Source: Prochlorococcus sp. AG-347-J19
GTDB lineage: Bacteria > Cyanobacteriota > Cyanobacteriia > PCC-6307 > Cyanobiaceae
Direction of reading: 5' to 3'
Assembly (NCBI GenBank): GCA_003279015.1
Contig: QCBV01000006.1
Span: 1 to 64,000, forward strand
Length of the DNA stretch: 64,000 bases
The notes beneath the pieces were generated by a model, which saw nothing but the letters and a program-made list of their open reading frames with translations, made no database searches and was not told the origin of the DNA. A program made the translations under genes and the position numbers. Positions 39,579 through 47,322 of the stretch are shown here, piece after piece (positions within the stretch are counted from its first letter, which is position 1; every line of letters starts with the position of its first letter).

Positions 39579-40499
39579 ATGAAAATTCTTGTAATGGGTG
39601 GCACTAGATTTGTTGGCAAGTCTTTGGTTGGAAAGTTATTAAGTAAAAATTATGACATTGATATTTTCACGAGAGGTAATAAAAGTAATCCTGAAAAAAC
39701 AAATTTAATTAAGGGTGATAGAAATAATTCACAAGATATCTTCAAGCTAAGAAATGAAAAGTATGATGTTGTTTTTGATATTTCTGGACGAGAGTTAGAA
39801 CAAACCAAACTTCTTATAGAAAATTTAGATAACTCTTTCCAGAGATATATATATGTAAGCTCTGCAGGTGTTTATAAAGATAATTCTGAACTACCCTTAT
39901 CCGAAGTTGATCCAATTGATCCAGAAAGTAGGCACAAAGGAAAGTTTGAGACAGAAAATTGGTTAAAAAACCAAAAAATTCCTTTTACAAGTTTTAGACC
40001 AACTTATATTTATGGACCAGGAAATTATAATAAAATTGAAAATTGGTTTTTTGAAAGGTTATTTACTAAAAAATCTATACCAATTCCTGGTGACGGCTCT
40101 TTAATTACTCAGCTAGGCCATGTTTCGGATCTAACTGATGTAATGATTAGGTGCATAAATTTTGAAAATTCCAGAAATAATATTTACAATTGTTCAGGTG
40201 AAAAAGGAGTAACAATCAAGGGTTTAATTTTTTTCTGTGCGAAAGTTCTTGGATTAAACCAAAATGAGATCTCTTTAAGAACATTTGATTATCAAAAATT
40301 AGATCCTAAGTCTCGAAAGGGATTTCCAATTAGATTAAATCATTATCAGACTGATATCTCTAAGATAAAACGTGATTTAGAGTGGGCGCCAACTTTTGAT
40401 TTACTTAACGGTCTAAAGGATAGTTTTGTGAATGATTTTAATAATAAAAAGAGTGAGGAATTTGATGAAAATTCAGATAATATTCTTTTTAATTCTTAA
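39579..40499 (+). CDS. CSP41-like NAD-dependent epimerase/dehydratase-family protein
   Basis: 306 residues from the ATG at 39579; an in-frame TTG two codons upstream is less likely. Atypical SDR: MGGTRFVGKSLVGKLL as the nucleotide loop, VFDISGRELEQTK, YVSSAGVYKD, and FRPTYIYGPGNYNKIENWFF. Resembles the plastid CSP41/Rap38 RNA-binding and cyanobacterial 'mRNA-binding' SDRs, in which catalytic residues are not fully kept. 27 bp overlap with convergent pgsA. Confidence 0.85.
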   Translation: MKILVMGGTRFVGKSLVGKLLSKNYDIDIFTRGNKSNPEKTNLIKGDRNNSQDIFKLRNEKYDVVFDISGRELEQTKLLIENLDNSFQRYIYVSSAGVYKDNSELPLSEVDPIDPESRHKGKFETENWLKNQKIPFTSFRPTYIYGPGNYNKIENWFFERLFTKKSIPIPGDGSLITQLGHVSDLTDVMIRCINFENSRNNIYNCSGEKGVTIKGLIFFCAKVLGLNQNEISLRTFDYQKLDPKSRKGFPIRLNHYQTDISKIKRDLEWAPTFDLLNGLKDSFVNDFNNKKSEEFDENSDNILFNS

Positions 40500-41012
40500 A
40501 TAGCCTAATAAAGTCACTATTGTCAGGATGAATCCTAACCAATAAAAAATTAAAGCCAAATTATTCAATAAGGTAATTTTTAATGGTGTAAAGAAGGTAA
40601 TTACTGAAATAAAAAAGAAAAATGTTTTATATTTTCCTAACATTGATGCTGGTAAACCGTCTTTTGTAGAGTTCCTTAGGCTAGAGATAATTAATTCTCT
40701 AAATAAAATTAATGACAAAGACCAGAAGGGTATAAAATTATTTTTACAAAGGAAGGTCAAAGGAATTAAATAGAATACTTTATCGCTTAAGGGATCAAGG
40801 ATAGCTCCTAATCTGGTTTTAAGATTAAATTTCCTTGCAATTAAACCGTCAAAATAATCAGTTAAACCTCCAATAATAATCAATATAAAGACATAAAAAG
40901 GTCTATTAATTTCTAAAAAAAGTATTAATGGAAATACAAGGAAAAGGCGAGATATCGATAATAAATTGGGAATATTCAATGCCAAATTTTTAAGATTTTT
41001 TCTTAATAACAA
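40473..41012 (-). CDS. pgsA: CDP-diacylglycerol-glycerol-3-phosphate 3-phosphatidyltransferase
   Basis: Makes phosphatidylglycerophosphate, precursor of phosphatidylglycerol, an essential thylakoid lipid. 179 residues, several membrane segments. CDP-alcohol phosphotransferase motif D-G-x2-A-R-x8-G-x3-D-x3-D is complete (DYFDGLIARKFNLKTRLGAI then LDPLSDK, near residue 55). Starts with TTG at 41012. Overlaps the 3' end of the CSP41-like gene. Confidence 0.93.
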   Translation of the reverse strand: MLLRKNLKNLALNIPNLLSISRLFLVFPLILFLEINRPFYVFILIIIGGLTDYFDGLIARKFNLKTRLGAILDPLSDKVFYLIPLTFLCKNNFIPFWSLSLILFRELIISSLRNSTKDGLPASMLGKYKTFFFFISVITFFTPLKITLLNNLALIFYWLGFILTIVTLLGYLRIKKNII

Positions 41013-41196
41013 ATTAGTTTTTGTATATAAAAAATATATTACACTCTCAACAAGCTTAAATTTTAAGTAAAAATTTTTAATGGTTTTTGATGCTAGATTC
41101 TAAAATTTAATTTAAATCTGAATCCTAAAGATTATAAACTCAACTTCTCTATATGAATGATGATGTTTTATATTACAAAATTATTCCTCATATCTA

Positions 41197-41808
41197 ATGC
41201 AGCCTCATAGCCTAAAGCTATCTCCAGAATCTGATTTGATAAATTCAATTAAAGAATATTCTTTATCGAATAATTTATACGGCTATGTTTCTGGAGTGGT
41301 CGGTAATCTTAGAACAGTTTGTATTCAATGCCCAGGTAATCAAGAGATAAATAAATTTGAGGGAAATCTAGAAATAGTTTCTTTAAACGGACATTTTAAT
41401 AAAGGAGATGTTCATTTACATTTGAGTTTTGCAGATGAGGGATGTAATGTGTTTGGCGGGCATCTAGAGGAGGGATGTATTGTAAAAAAAGGTACTGATA
41501 TATTTTTACTTTCTTTTGAACAGAAAATTATTAATATCTCAAATCATGATTTAATCACTAATGAATCACGTGTAAAAGCATATATTTTAAAGGATTGTCC
41601 TTGGTCTAAAAGAGCAATTAGGTTGCTTAATTCTTTATCTATCCCTCATGAAGTTACTCTAATAGACAATGATGAGAGCTTTCAAAAAATTATGGCTCAA
41701 AGTAGCCATAATACTTTCCCTCAAATATTTTTGGATAACAAATTTTTTGGAGGATATGATGAACTTTCAGAACAAGCAAAATTGGATAACTTAATTTCAT
41801 TTAAGTAA
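41197..41808 (+). CDS. DUF296 (PPC) domain fused to a glutaredoxin-like domain
   Basis: 203 residues. Residues 1-120: PPC/DUF296 domain with GYVSGVVGNLRTVCIQCPG, DVHLHLSFADEG and VFGGHLEEGC, the conserved His/metal-binding trio of the family. Residues 125-203: glutaredoxin fold with AYILKDCPWSKRAIRLL, NTFPQIFLDNKFFGGYDEL. The Grx active site is CPWS, that is monothiol. In plants PPC domains bind AT-rich DNA after an AT-hook; no AT-hook is present here. The combination suggests a redox- or metal-responsive protein (inference). Confidence 0.82.
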   Translation: MQPHSLKLSPESDLINSIKEYSLSNNLYGYVSGVVGNLRTVCIQCPGNQEINKFEGNLEIVSLNGHFNKGDVHLHLSFADEGCNVFGGHLEEGCIVKKGTDIFLLSFEQKIINISNHDLITNESRVKAYILKDCPWSKRAIRLLNSLSIPHEVTLIDNDESFQKIMAQSSHNTFPQIFLDNKFFGGYDELSEQAKLDNLISFK

Positions 41809-41818
41809 TCTAAATATT

Positions 41819-42007
41819 TTAACTATCACGATTAGTAAGCTTTTCAGAAACTAATTCGTCCTCTAACTGCTTTATTAATCTTGATACAAGACTTTGAAAT
41901 TCTGGTTGACAACCTTTAAATGCAGCTTTATGTCTTATTGGCTCATTTCTAGTTCTTAAATCAGTAAGCATTAATTGTAATGCGTCAATTTTGGGATTTA
42001 TTTTCAT
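41819..42007 (-). CDS. Small conserved protein, 62 residues
   Basis: Helical, basic-acidic mixed (IDALQLMLTDLRTRNEPIRHKAAF, then FQSLVSRLIKQLEDELV). No membrane segment and one Cys (KGCQPEF). It lies 26 bp after the NAD-binding protein gene and converges with the DUF296-glutaredoxin gene. No family recognised. Confidence 0.6.
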   Translation of the reverse strand: MKINPKIDALQLMLTDLRTRNEPIRHKAAFKGCQPEFQSLVSRLIKQLEDELVSEKLTNRDS

Positions 42008-42033
42008 AGTTTTAATTAATATATTTACATCTT

Positions 42034-42693
42034 TTAAATCATTTGCATAGCTTTTTTAAAAGATATCTTTTTATTATCATTCGAACTTGTAACTTCTATT
42101 AATTTATTTATGGATTCTTTGTTTTTTAAAGAATCTATACAACATTGCGCAACTAATCTTCTTGGAATTGATCCATTAATTTGAGTATCTTCTTTTGAAT
42201 AATTTATATTTTCTGATTTAATATCTTCATTTTCCTTTAGTCCTCCAGGTCTAATAATAGTCCATTCAAAATTTGAATTGCGTAGAAAGTTTTCACCTAA
42301 TTTTTTCCAAATAAGAATTAAACCAAATAAGTTTAATGGGTGAAATAATTTACCAGTACAAAGGGAACTAACTAAAATGACCCTCTTAATGCCAACTCTT
42401 TTGCAACTCTCTAATTGCCTGTATACACCTAATGCATCAACCTTTGCAGGACCAGTTAAATCTAATGTTGCTCTCGCTCCAGTCGCAATTATCAAAGCAT
42501 CAATATCTTTTAAAGCTTCATCAAGTTCCTCTTTTTCGTCTAATGAAACCCTAATTGTTTCTAAACGCTCTAGTCCTACTGAGACTTTTGAATTCTTTCT
42601 GATGATTTGCCTTACTTTATATCCTTTCTTAACAGCTTCTTCGGAAATTCTATAACCTGTTTTCCCCGATGCACCAGAAATTGCTATTTTCAT
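42034..42693 (-). CDS. NAD(P)-binding atypical SDR
   Basis: 219 residues, with the NmrA/SDR-a5-like start AISGASGKTGYRISEEAVKKGYKV, IDALIIATGARATLDLTGPAKVD, RVILVSSLCTGK, and WTIIRPGGLKE. No Tyr-x3-Lys catalytic pair is visible, as in atypical SDRs of plastids and cyanobacteria. Substrate unknown. Confidence 0.85.
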   Translation of the reverse strand: MKIAISGASGKTGYRISEEAVKKGYKVRQIIRKNSKVSVGLERLETIRVSLDEKEELDEALKDIDALIIATGARATLDLTGPAKVDALGVYRQLESCKRVGIKRVILVSSLCTGKLFHPLNLFGLILIWKKLGENFLRNSNFEWTIIRPGGLKENEDIKSENINYSKEDTQINGSIPRRLVAQCCIDSLKNKESINKLIEVTSSNDNKKISFKKAMQMI

Positions 42694-42728
42694 GATTAAA
42701 AAACTAATTTTATTATTATATAAATTTC

Positions 42729-43382
42729 TTAAGGCTTTTTACATATAAATTTCTTTTTTCTTTTGGGATAAAGAGTGCGACATAAATAACATTTTGTTCC
42801 ATCACAGCCTCTTGCTGTACAGAATTCTCTGCCATAAAAGATTATTTGCAAATGTAAGGTATTCCAATCATTAACAGGAAATATTTTTTTTAGGTCTTTT
42901 TCTGTTTGAACTACGCTATCTCCATTCGATAGACCCCATCTTTGTGCCAACCTGTGTATGTGAGTATCTACTGGGAATGATGGGATTTTAAACACTTGAG
43001 ACATTACAACTGATGCTGTTTTATGACCTACCCCTGGAAGAGATTCAAGCTTATCAAAAGAATCTGGGACAGTACTATTATGCTTCTCAATCAATAATTT
43101 AGATAAGTTATAGATGTTCTTTGATTTTTGATTAGATAGACCTAAAAATTTTATGTATTCGTAAATGCCATTAATACCTAGCTGCATCATCTTTTCTGGA
43201 TTATCTGCAACCTTAAATAAACTTTTTGTTAATTCATTAACTTTCTTATCTGTTGATTGAGCACTTAAAACGACTGCGACTAGTAGTGTATATGCATTTG
43301 TATGATCAAGGGGTATAGGAGGCGATGGATATAGCTTTTTAAGTTCCTTGCGTATTATTTCTGCTCTTTCAGACTTTCTCAT
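42729..43382 (-). CDS. nth: Endonuclease III (DNA glycosylase/AP lyase)
   Basis: Base-excision repair enzyme for oxidised pyrimidines. 217 residues. Helix-hairpin-helix LPGVGHKTASVVM with the catalytic Lys, then FPVDTHIHRLAQRWG with the catalytic Asp. The C-terminal cluster region reads C-x4-C-x4-C-x2-C (EFCTARGCDGTKCYLC), with a further Cys 13 residues later, rather than the classical C-x6-C-x2-C-x5-C. Confidence 0.93.
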   Translation of the reverse strand: MRKSERAEIIRKELKKLYPSPPIPLDHTNAYTLLVAVVLSAQSTDKKVNELTKSLFKVADNPEKMMQLGINGIYEYIKFLGLSNQKSKNIYNLSKLLIEKHNSTVPDSFDKLESLPGVGHKTASVVMSQVFKIPSFPVDTHIHRLAQRWGLSNGDSVVQTEKDLKKIFPVNDWNTLHLQIIFYGREFCTARGCDGTKCYLCRTLYPKRKKKFICKKP

Positions 43383-43459
43383 TAAATTTAAAAATTAAAT
43401 GGTGTATAAAATTATACAAGGGATATTTTAGGTGAATATTTTCTGCTAACTTAATATAT

Positions 43460-44536
43460 TTGAATAAGAAGAACTTAGTGAAAAATGATGCGTTAATAAT
43501 TGATGATTTGCATCATAAATATGATAAGCGAGAATGTTCAAATTGGATATTAAACAAAATTAACCTGAAAATTGAAAACGGTGAATTGTTAGGGTTGCTT
43601 GGTCCTTCTGGTTGCGGTAAAACTACTCTTTTAAGATTAATTGCGGGGTTCGAATCTCCCTCTAGAGGGATGATTTTTCTAAATGATAAGGAAATTTCAA
43701 GTAGGAAAAAAATTCTTAGCCCTGAGAAAAGAAATATTGGTATGGTTTTTCAAGACTATGCACTTTTCCCTCACTTAACTGTTTTGGAAAATGTAATTTT
43801 TGGTTTGAAAGACAAAAAAGACAGATCTAGAGTTGATTATTTATTAAATGTTGTTGGTCTTGATAGTTTTGTTGGAAGGTACCCACATGAACTTTCTGGA
43901 GGCCAAAAACAAAGACTCGCAATTGCGAGAGCTCTTGCTCCAGGTACAAATTTTATTTTATTAGATGAACCTTTTTGTAGTCTTGATATGCATGTCAAAC
44001 TAAAATTGAGAAGTGAACTTCCTAATATTCTAAAAGGTTGTAATGCAAGCGGATTGATGGTTACCCATGATCCGGAGGAAGCGATGTCAATTTGCGATAA
44101 AGTCGCCGTTATGAATGATGGGAAAATACATCAAATTGATACACCAATTAATCTTCTAAATAACCCCAAGACCATATTTGTTAGTAGTTTTATTTTGGGC
44201 AATAATATTATTAATCTCAAAAAAAATGGTAATTCATATATTTCTTGTTTAGGTGAAATAAATTGTTCAGAATATTTGAAAAATACAAGTATCAAAAGTA
44301 TGTCAATTTCGCCTAAATTTATTTCAATTAAAAGATCAGAATCTGGTAATGCGATTGTTATATCTAAAGAATTTCTTGGAGAATTTCTTATATATAAAGT
44401 ATCTATTAATGGCAACATATTAAGGGTCAGAACTGATATTAATAATTTTCTAAATATTGGTGATAAATGTTTTCTTTCTATTAATAACAATAGTTATTAT
44501 TTTTTATATCCTGGAGCACATAAGGTATATTTATAG
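43460..44536 (+). CDS. futC: ABC transporter ATPase, FutC-like (probable iron(III) import)
   Basis: 358 residues. Walker A GPSGCGKTT near residue 52, Q-loop FQDYALFPHLTVLENV, signature LSGGQKQRLAIARAL, Walker B ILLDEPFCSLD and switch His VTHDPEEAM, then a C-terminal OB/TOBE-like regulatory region (about residues 245-358). This is the FbpC/FutC/PotA group. The adjoining ferritin and Fur-type sites favour iron; no permease or binding protein is nearby, which fits scattered fut genes. The start is TTG at 43460 (stop nine codons upstream) or GTG at 43478. Confidence 0.75.
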   Translation: MNKKNLVKNDALIIDDLHHKYDKRECSNWILNKINLKIENGELLGLLGPSGCGKTTLLRLIAGFESPSRGMIFLNDKEISSRKKILSPEKRNIGMVFQDYALFPHLTVLENVIFGLKDKKDRSRVDYLLNVVGLDSFVGRYPHELSGGQKQRLAIARALAPGTNFILLDEPFCSLDMHVKLKLRSELPNILKGCNASGLMVTHDPEEAMSICDKVAVMNDGKIHQIDTPINLLNNPKTIFVSSFILGNNIINLKKNGNSYISCLGEINCSEYLKNTSIKSMSISPKFISIKRSESGNAIVISKEFLGEFLIYKVSINGNILRVRTDINNFLNIGDKCFLSINNNSYYFLYPGAHKVYL

Positions 44537-44543
44537 AATTTAT

Positions 44544-44666
44544 TTATAGGCAATTACACTTGCCTCCCTTCCAATTAGAGCATTTTTTCTTTTTACATTT
44601 CTTTTTTTTACTTTTATATATTTTTTTAGTTATTAGCAGCTCAGGAAAACTGTACTCCGAATTCAT
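44544..44666 (-). CDS. 40-aa Lys/Cys-rich micropeptide
   Basis: ATG at 44666, TAA at 44544, 40 codons. The second half is extremely basic with four Cys: KKKKCKKKKC, then CSNWKGGKCNCL at the end. The C-x4-C and C-x-C pattern could bind metal. No signal peptide or membrane segment. It lies between the FutC-like ATPase and ferritin, and a Fur-like motif begins 17 bp upstream of its ATG. Novel to me; the coding assignment rests on the frame, composition and position only. Confidence 0.5.
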   Translation of the reverse strand: MNSEYSFPELLITKKIYKSKKKKCKKKKCSNWKGGKCNCL

Positions 44667-44682
44667 TTATAGTATTGCGATT

Positions 44683-44701
44683 GATTTTCATTATCATATT
44701 A
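44683..44701. promoter_or_regulatory. Possible Fur box in the ferritin/micropeptide divergent region
   Basis: GATTTTCATTATCATATTA matches 12 of 19 positions of the Fur consensus and shares the core TCATTATCAT with the site at 46263. It is 17 bp upstream of the micropeptide ATG and 79 bp upstream of the ferritin ATG. Confidence 0.4.
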
Positions 44702-44779
44702 TTTAATTTAATTTAAATGATTTATTAATTACTAATTTATACAAAATGTTGTATTATTTGTTTAGATACTTACTTGAAA

Positions 44780-45334
44780 ATGATTGAAAATAATTTAAAA
44801 ACAAAGAAATTAATTAATTTTGGTCCATCTGGAAGAGCTGTTGCTCAACCGATAGACAATAGTTTATTGGAAAACATTTTTGAACATCTAACAATGGAAA
44901 GATATGCCAATGTTCAATATTTTTCTATGTATCTATGGTTCCAAGAACGTGATTTAAATGGATTTGCCTCTCATTTTCTAAGTGAATCACGAGGTGAAAT
45001 GGAACATGCTCAGAAATTTGCAGATTACTTAATCGCAAGAGGACAAAGTGTAAAATTAGATGAAATTCCTGCACCCGTTCAAACATGGGATTCTATAGAG
45101 GATCTGATTTCTTATTCTTTCAACATGGAGGCTGATTTAACTTCATCTCTACAACAACTTTACTCTATATCAGAAAGAATTTCAGATACAAGAACTAACG
45201 TATTTTTAGATCCAATTGTAGAGGCTCAAACGCAATCAGAAGATGAATTTGCGAACATACTGGGCAAGGTAAAGTTTGCTTCTAATCAACCTTCAGCAAT
45301 ATTATTAATAGATAGTGATTTAAAGAAAAAATAA
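44780..45334 (+). CDS. ftn: Ferritin
   Basis: Iron-storage cage protein. 184 residues from the ATG at 44780 (an in-frame TTG two codons upstream is also possible). Four-helix bundle with ferroxidase ligands: helix A Glu in ERYANVQYFSMYLWF, Glu-x2-His in SESRGEMEHAQKFADYLIARG, helix C Glu in FNMEADLTSSLQQLY, and helix D in PIVEAQTQSEDEF. The N-terminus is about 30 residues longer than in Escherichia coli FtnA. Adjacent to the FutC-like ATPase and a Fur-linked regulator. Convergent with the next gene by 15 bp. Confidence 0.94.
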   Translation: MIENNLKTKKLINFGPSGRAVAQPIDNSLLENIFEHLTMERYANVQYFSMYLWFQERDLNGFASHFLSESRGEMEHAQKFADYLIARGQSVKLDEIPAPVQTWDSIEDLISYSFNMEADLTSSLQQLYSISERISDTRTNVFLDPIVEAQTQSEDEFANILGKVKFASNQPSAILLIDSDLKKK

Positions 45335-45607
45335 ATTACTTTCAAATTTGTTTTCATTTAATGTCCTTTTGGTTATTTCAAAAAGTAAATTCGAAAAGTT
45401 GAATTTCTCATTATTTTTATTTAAAAGTTCAGCTATTTTATGAATCTCATTAACTCTTTTAAAAATATTTTTGTTTTCAGTAAATAACCTTACCTTTAAT
45501 GCACTATTTTCCGTGGTTTTGTAGGATTGCTTGATATTTCTGAGTCTATTCGATAAAACATCAACTTCCATTAACAAGATGTTTGTAAGTGATTGTGATT
45601 CCTTCAT
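45320..45607 (-). CDS. Helical hypothetical protein downstream of the Crp-family regulator
   Basis: 95 residues from the ATG at 45607; an upstream in-frame TTG at 45649 would overlap the regulator gene and is unlikely. Predominantly helical (ITKRTLNENKF, EIHKIAELLNKNN, EVDVLSNRLRNIKQSYK), no Cys, no membrane segment. It begins 4 bp after the regulator stop, so it is probably co-expressed with it, and ends inside the ferritin 3' end. No family recognised. Confidence 0.65.
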   Translation of the reverse strand: MKESQSLTNILLMEVDVLSNRLRNIKQSYKTTENSALKVRLFTENKNIFKRVNEIHKIAELLNKNNEKFNFSNLLFEITKRTLNENKFESNLFFL

Positions 45608-45611
45608 GTTT

Positions 45612-46199
45612 TTATAGCGGCGATGTTTCAATAAAAGAAGGGGCAACACTGACTGTTTGGGTCCCGATAGGAGCTATTAATAACTCAGATGATCTTAATT
45701 TAGAAATTAATCTTGTTGATGTTACTCGTGTAGAACCGATTAATTCGCCAATCCGTTCGTGAGTTAACCTAAAAGGTAACTCACACCATTGACCACATCT
45801 TCTACCTAGACGATTTACTAGTATTGAAAACAAGGCTTGTAATCGCTGTTCTGCATTTCCTAAGTGTCTAATCCTAAGGAGTTGCAAAGTCCATTCATTT
45901 ACTGCATCGAAACCCATATTCTCATCAATATTTACATTGCTGTGAAACGACAAATCTGTTAGTGCTTCAACGCAGACACCTTCGCTGCATAAAAGGTCTG
46001 TTCTTAATTGATCTCCTGATTGTAAAAATGCGAGTGTCATTCCTTCAGTTTCTTCACAAGGACAATAAACTCTTGCGATTCCGCTTTCAACTTCTAGGCA
46101 AGTCCCCTTTGGCCTTGATGAAGGATCTATTAATACGGATTGTCCAGTTATTATCCTTACTAATTTTGACGGAGATTCTCCATAACTATGGAAATTCAT
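45612..46199 (-). CDS. Crp/Fnr-family transcriptional regulator
   Basis: 195 residues from the ATG at 46199 (MNFHSYGESPSK); a longer in-frame start at 46232 would run through the Fur box and add an Ile-rich artefact. N-terminal cyclic-nucleotide-like beta barrel (CLEVESGIARVYCPCEETEGMTLAFLQSGDQL) with CPC and further Cys residues (LLCSEGVCVE), a dimer helix, then a winged helix-turn-helix (RLTHERIGELIGSTRVTSTRLISKLR). Related in build to NtcA but distinct. Cys content leaves room for redox or metal sensing (inference). Confidence 0.9.
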   Translation of the reverse strand: MNFHSYGESPSKLVRIITGQSVLIDPSSRPKGTCLEVESGIARVYCPCEETEGMTLAFLQSGDQLRTDLLCSEGVCVEALTDLSFHSNVNIDENMGFDAVNEWTLQLLRIRHLGNAEQRLQALFSILVNRLGRRCGQWCELPFRLTHERIGELIGSTRVTSTRLISKLRSSELLIAPIGTQTVSVAPSFIETSPL

Positions 46200-46211
46200 T
46201 AATTTGAATAT

Positions 46212-46230
46212 GATAATGAGAATTATTATC
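46212..46230. promoter_or_regulatory. Fur box upstream of the Crp-family regulator
   Basis: GATAATGAGAATTATTATC matches the 19-bp Fur consensus GATAATGATAATCATTATC at 17 of 19 positions. It lies 13 to 31 bp upstream of the regulator ATG at 46199, a good position for repression by iron-loaded Fur. Confidence 0.75.
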
Positions 46231-46262
46231 AATTATGCATCATAAATCTTCTTATTGCAACA

Positions 46263-46281
46263 GATTCTCATTATCATCATG
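46263..46281. promoter_or_regulatory. Second Fur-like site in the same divergent region
   Basis: GATTCTCATTATCATCATG matches 13 of 19 Fur consensus positions. It lies 64 bp upstream of the regulator and 72 bp upstream of the zinc-ribbon gene at 46353, and shares its core with the site near ferritin. Confidence 0.45.
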
Positions 46282-46352
46282 ATTCTGATGTTTTTCTTTA
46301 CATAGTAATTAGCAATATAATTTAGATAGAATTGCAAAAAATTTTACTTTAG

Positions 46353-46541
46353 ATGAGCATAAATAGAGTTTGTTTTAATTGTGGAAGTTCTTCGTTTGTC
46401 TCAGATCGATCTTTAGGAGGTAAAATTGTCTGCTCTAAATGTGGATCTTCTTCATTTAAAAATAAATCCTCTTCATTTTTAAAAAGCAAAAAGTTTGTAT
46501 TTCTTGCTATTGCCATAGCTATTTTTATAATTGTTATCTAG
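46353..46541 (+). CDS. Small zinc-ribbon membrane protein
   Basis: 62 residues. Two near-identical knuckles, CFNCGSSSFVS and CSKCGSSSFKN, form a four-Cys zinc ribbon at residues 7-31, followed by a C-terminal membrane segment (FVFLAIAIAIFIIVI) that reaches the end. Such tail-anchored zinc ribbons may sense metal or tether partners to the membrane. Divergent from the Fur-controlled regulator and overlapping the convergent ABC ATPase by 8 bp. Confidence 0.75.
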   Translation: MSINRVCFNCGSSSFVSDRSLGGKIVCSKCGSSSFKNKSSSFLKSKKFVFLAIAIAIFIIVI

Positions 46542-47322
46542 ATAACCTGTTTATATTCCAAAGTCCATTATTTTTAGTCACCTCTACATCAATACCGTAT
46601 AACTTTTTAAGATTCTCACTATTTATAACCTTATTTTGATGACCATCAGCGATTATCTTGCCATCTTTTAGCATTATGACGCGATCATATATTCTTGTAA
46701 TCATAGAAATATCATGAGTTACGCAAAAAATTTTGGTATTTAATTTTGATAATTCATTAATCTTATCAAGTACAAAAAACTTTGATTTATAATCTAAATT
46801 TGCAATTGGTTCATCTAGAATTAAGATGTCTGGTTTTTTTACTAACGCCCTTGCAATTAGAGAAATTTGTTTTTCTCCATCTGATAAATAGGAAAAATAT
46901 TTTTTTGATAAATTACATATATTCATTATCTTCATCATTTTTTCCACCCTATAAGAATCTCGATCAGTTTTATTTTGTATGTAACAATATCTTCCATATA
47001 GTCCACTTAAAATTAAATCAAAAACTTGTAGATTTGGATTTATTCTATTTTTTATATCATTATTAACTGTGCTTATTCTTTTTCTTAGTTCCCATAAATT
47101 TATAAGCTCTTTGTTAAATATATAAAGTTTCGATTTATCTGTTATGACTGGGTATATGTTTCTATTAATAACTTCTATTAAGGATGATTTTCCAGAACCA
47201 TTTGGTCCAATTAATATTACATTCTCTGAATAAGCTATCTTTAAATTTAAATCTTTAATTACTTTAAACCCATTTTTATAACAATTTATATTTTTCGCTT
47301 TAAACCAGAAGTTGTTAGCCAC
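46534..47322 (-). CDS. Orphan ABC-type ATPase
   Basis: 262 residues, GTG start at 47322. Walker A GPNGSGKSS near residue 38, signature LSDGEKQISLIARAL (non-canonical LSDGE in place of LSGGQ), Walker B ILILDEPIANLD, and switch His VTHDISM. There is no permease or binding protein beside it. Its GTG begins on the last base of the TAG of a 33-residue membrane peptide (TAGTG), so the two are translationally coupled. Either an unusual transporter with a tiny membrane part or a soluble ModF-like/SufC-like ATPase. Confidence 0.85.
   Translation of the reverse strand: MANNFWFKAKNINCYKNGFKVIKDLNLKIAYSENVILIGPNGSGKSSLIEVINRNIYPVITDKSKLYIFNKELINLWELRKRISTVNNDIKNRINPNLQVFDLILSGLYGRYCYIQNKTDRDSYRVEKMMKIMNICNLSKKYFSYLSDGEKQISLIARALVKKPDILILDEPIANLDYKSKFFVLDKINELSKLNTKIFCVTHDISMITRIYDRVIMLKDGKIIADGHQNKVINSENLKKLYGIDVEVTKNNGLWNINRLSR

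Noticed and set aside
43645-43665. tRNA-like T-arm motif GGTTCGAATC
   Set aside because: It lies inside the FutC-like ATPase coding for AGFESPSRG; no acceptor stem or anticodon arm surrounds it.
44131-44490. 119-codon frame antisense to the FutC-like gene
   Set aside because: Covers only the C-terminal part of a clear ABC ATPase and is hydrophobic by reverse-complement bias.
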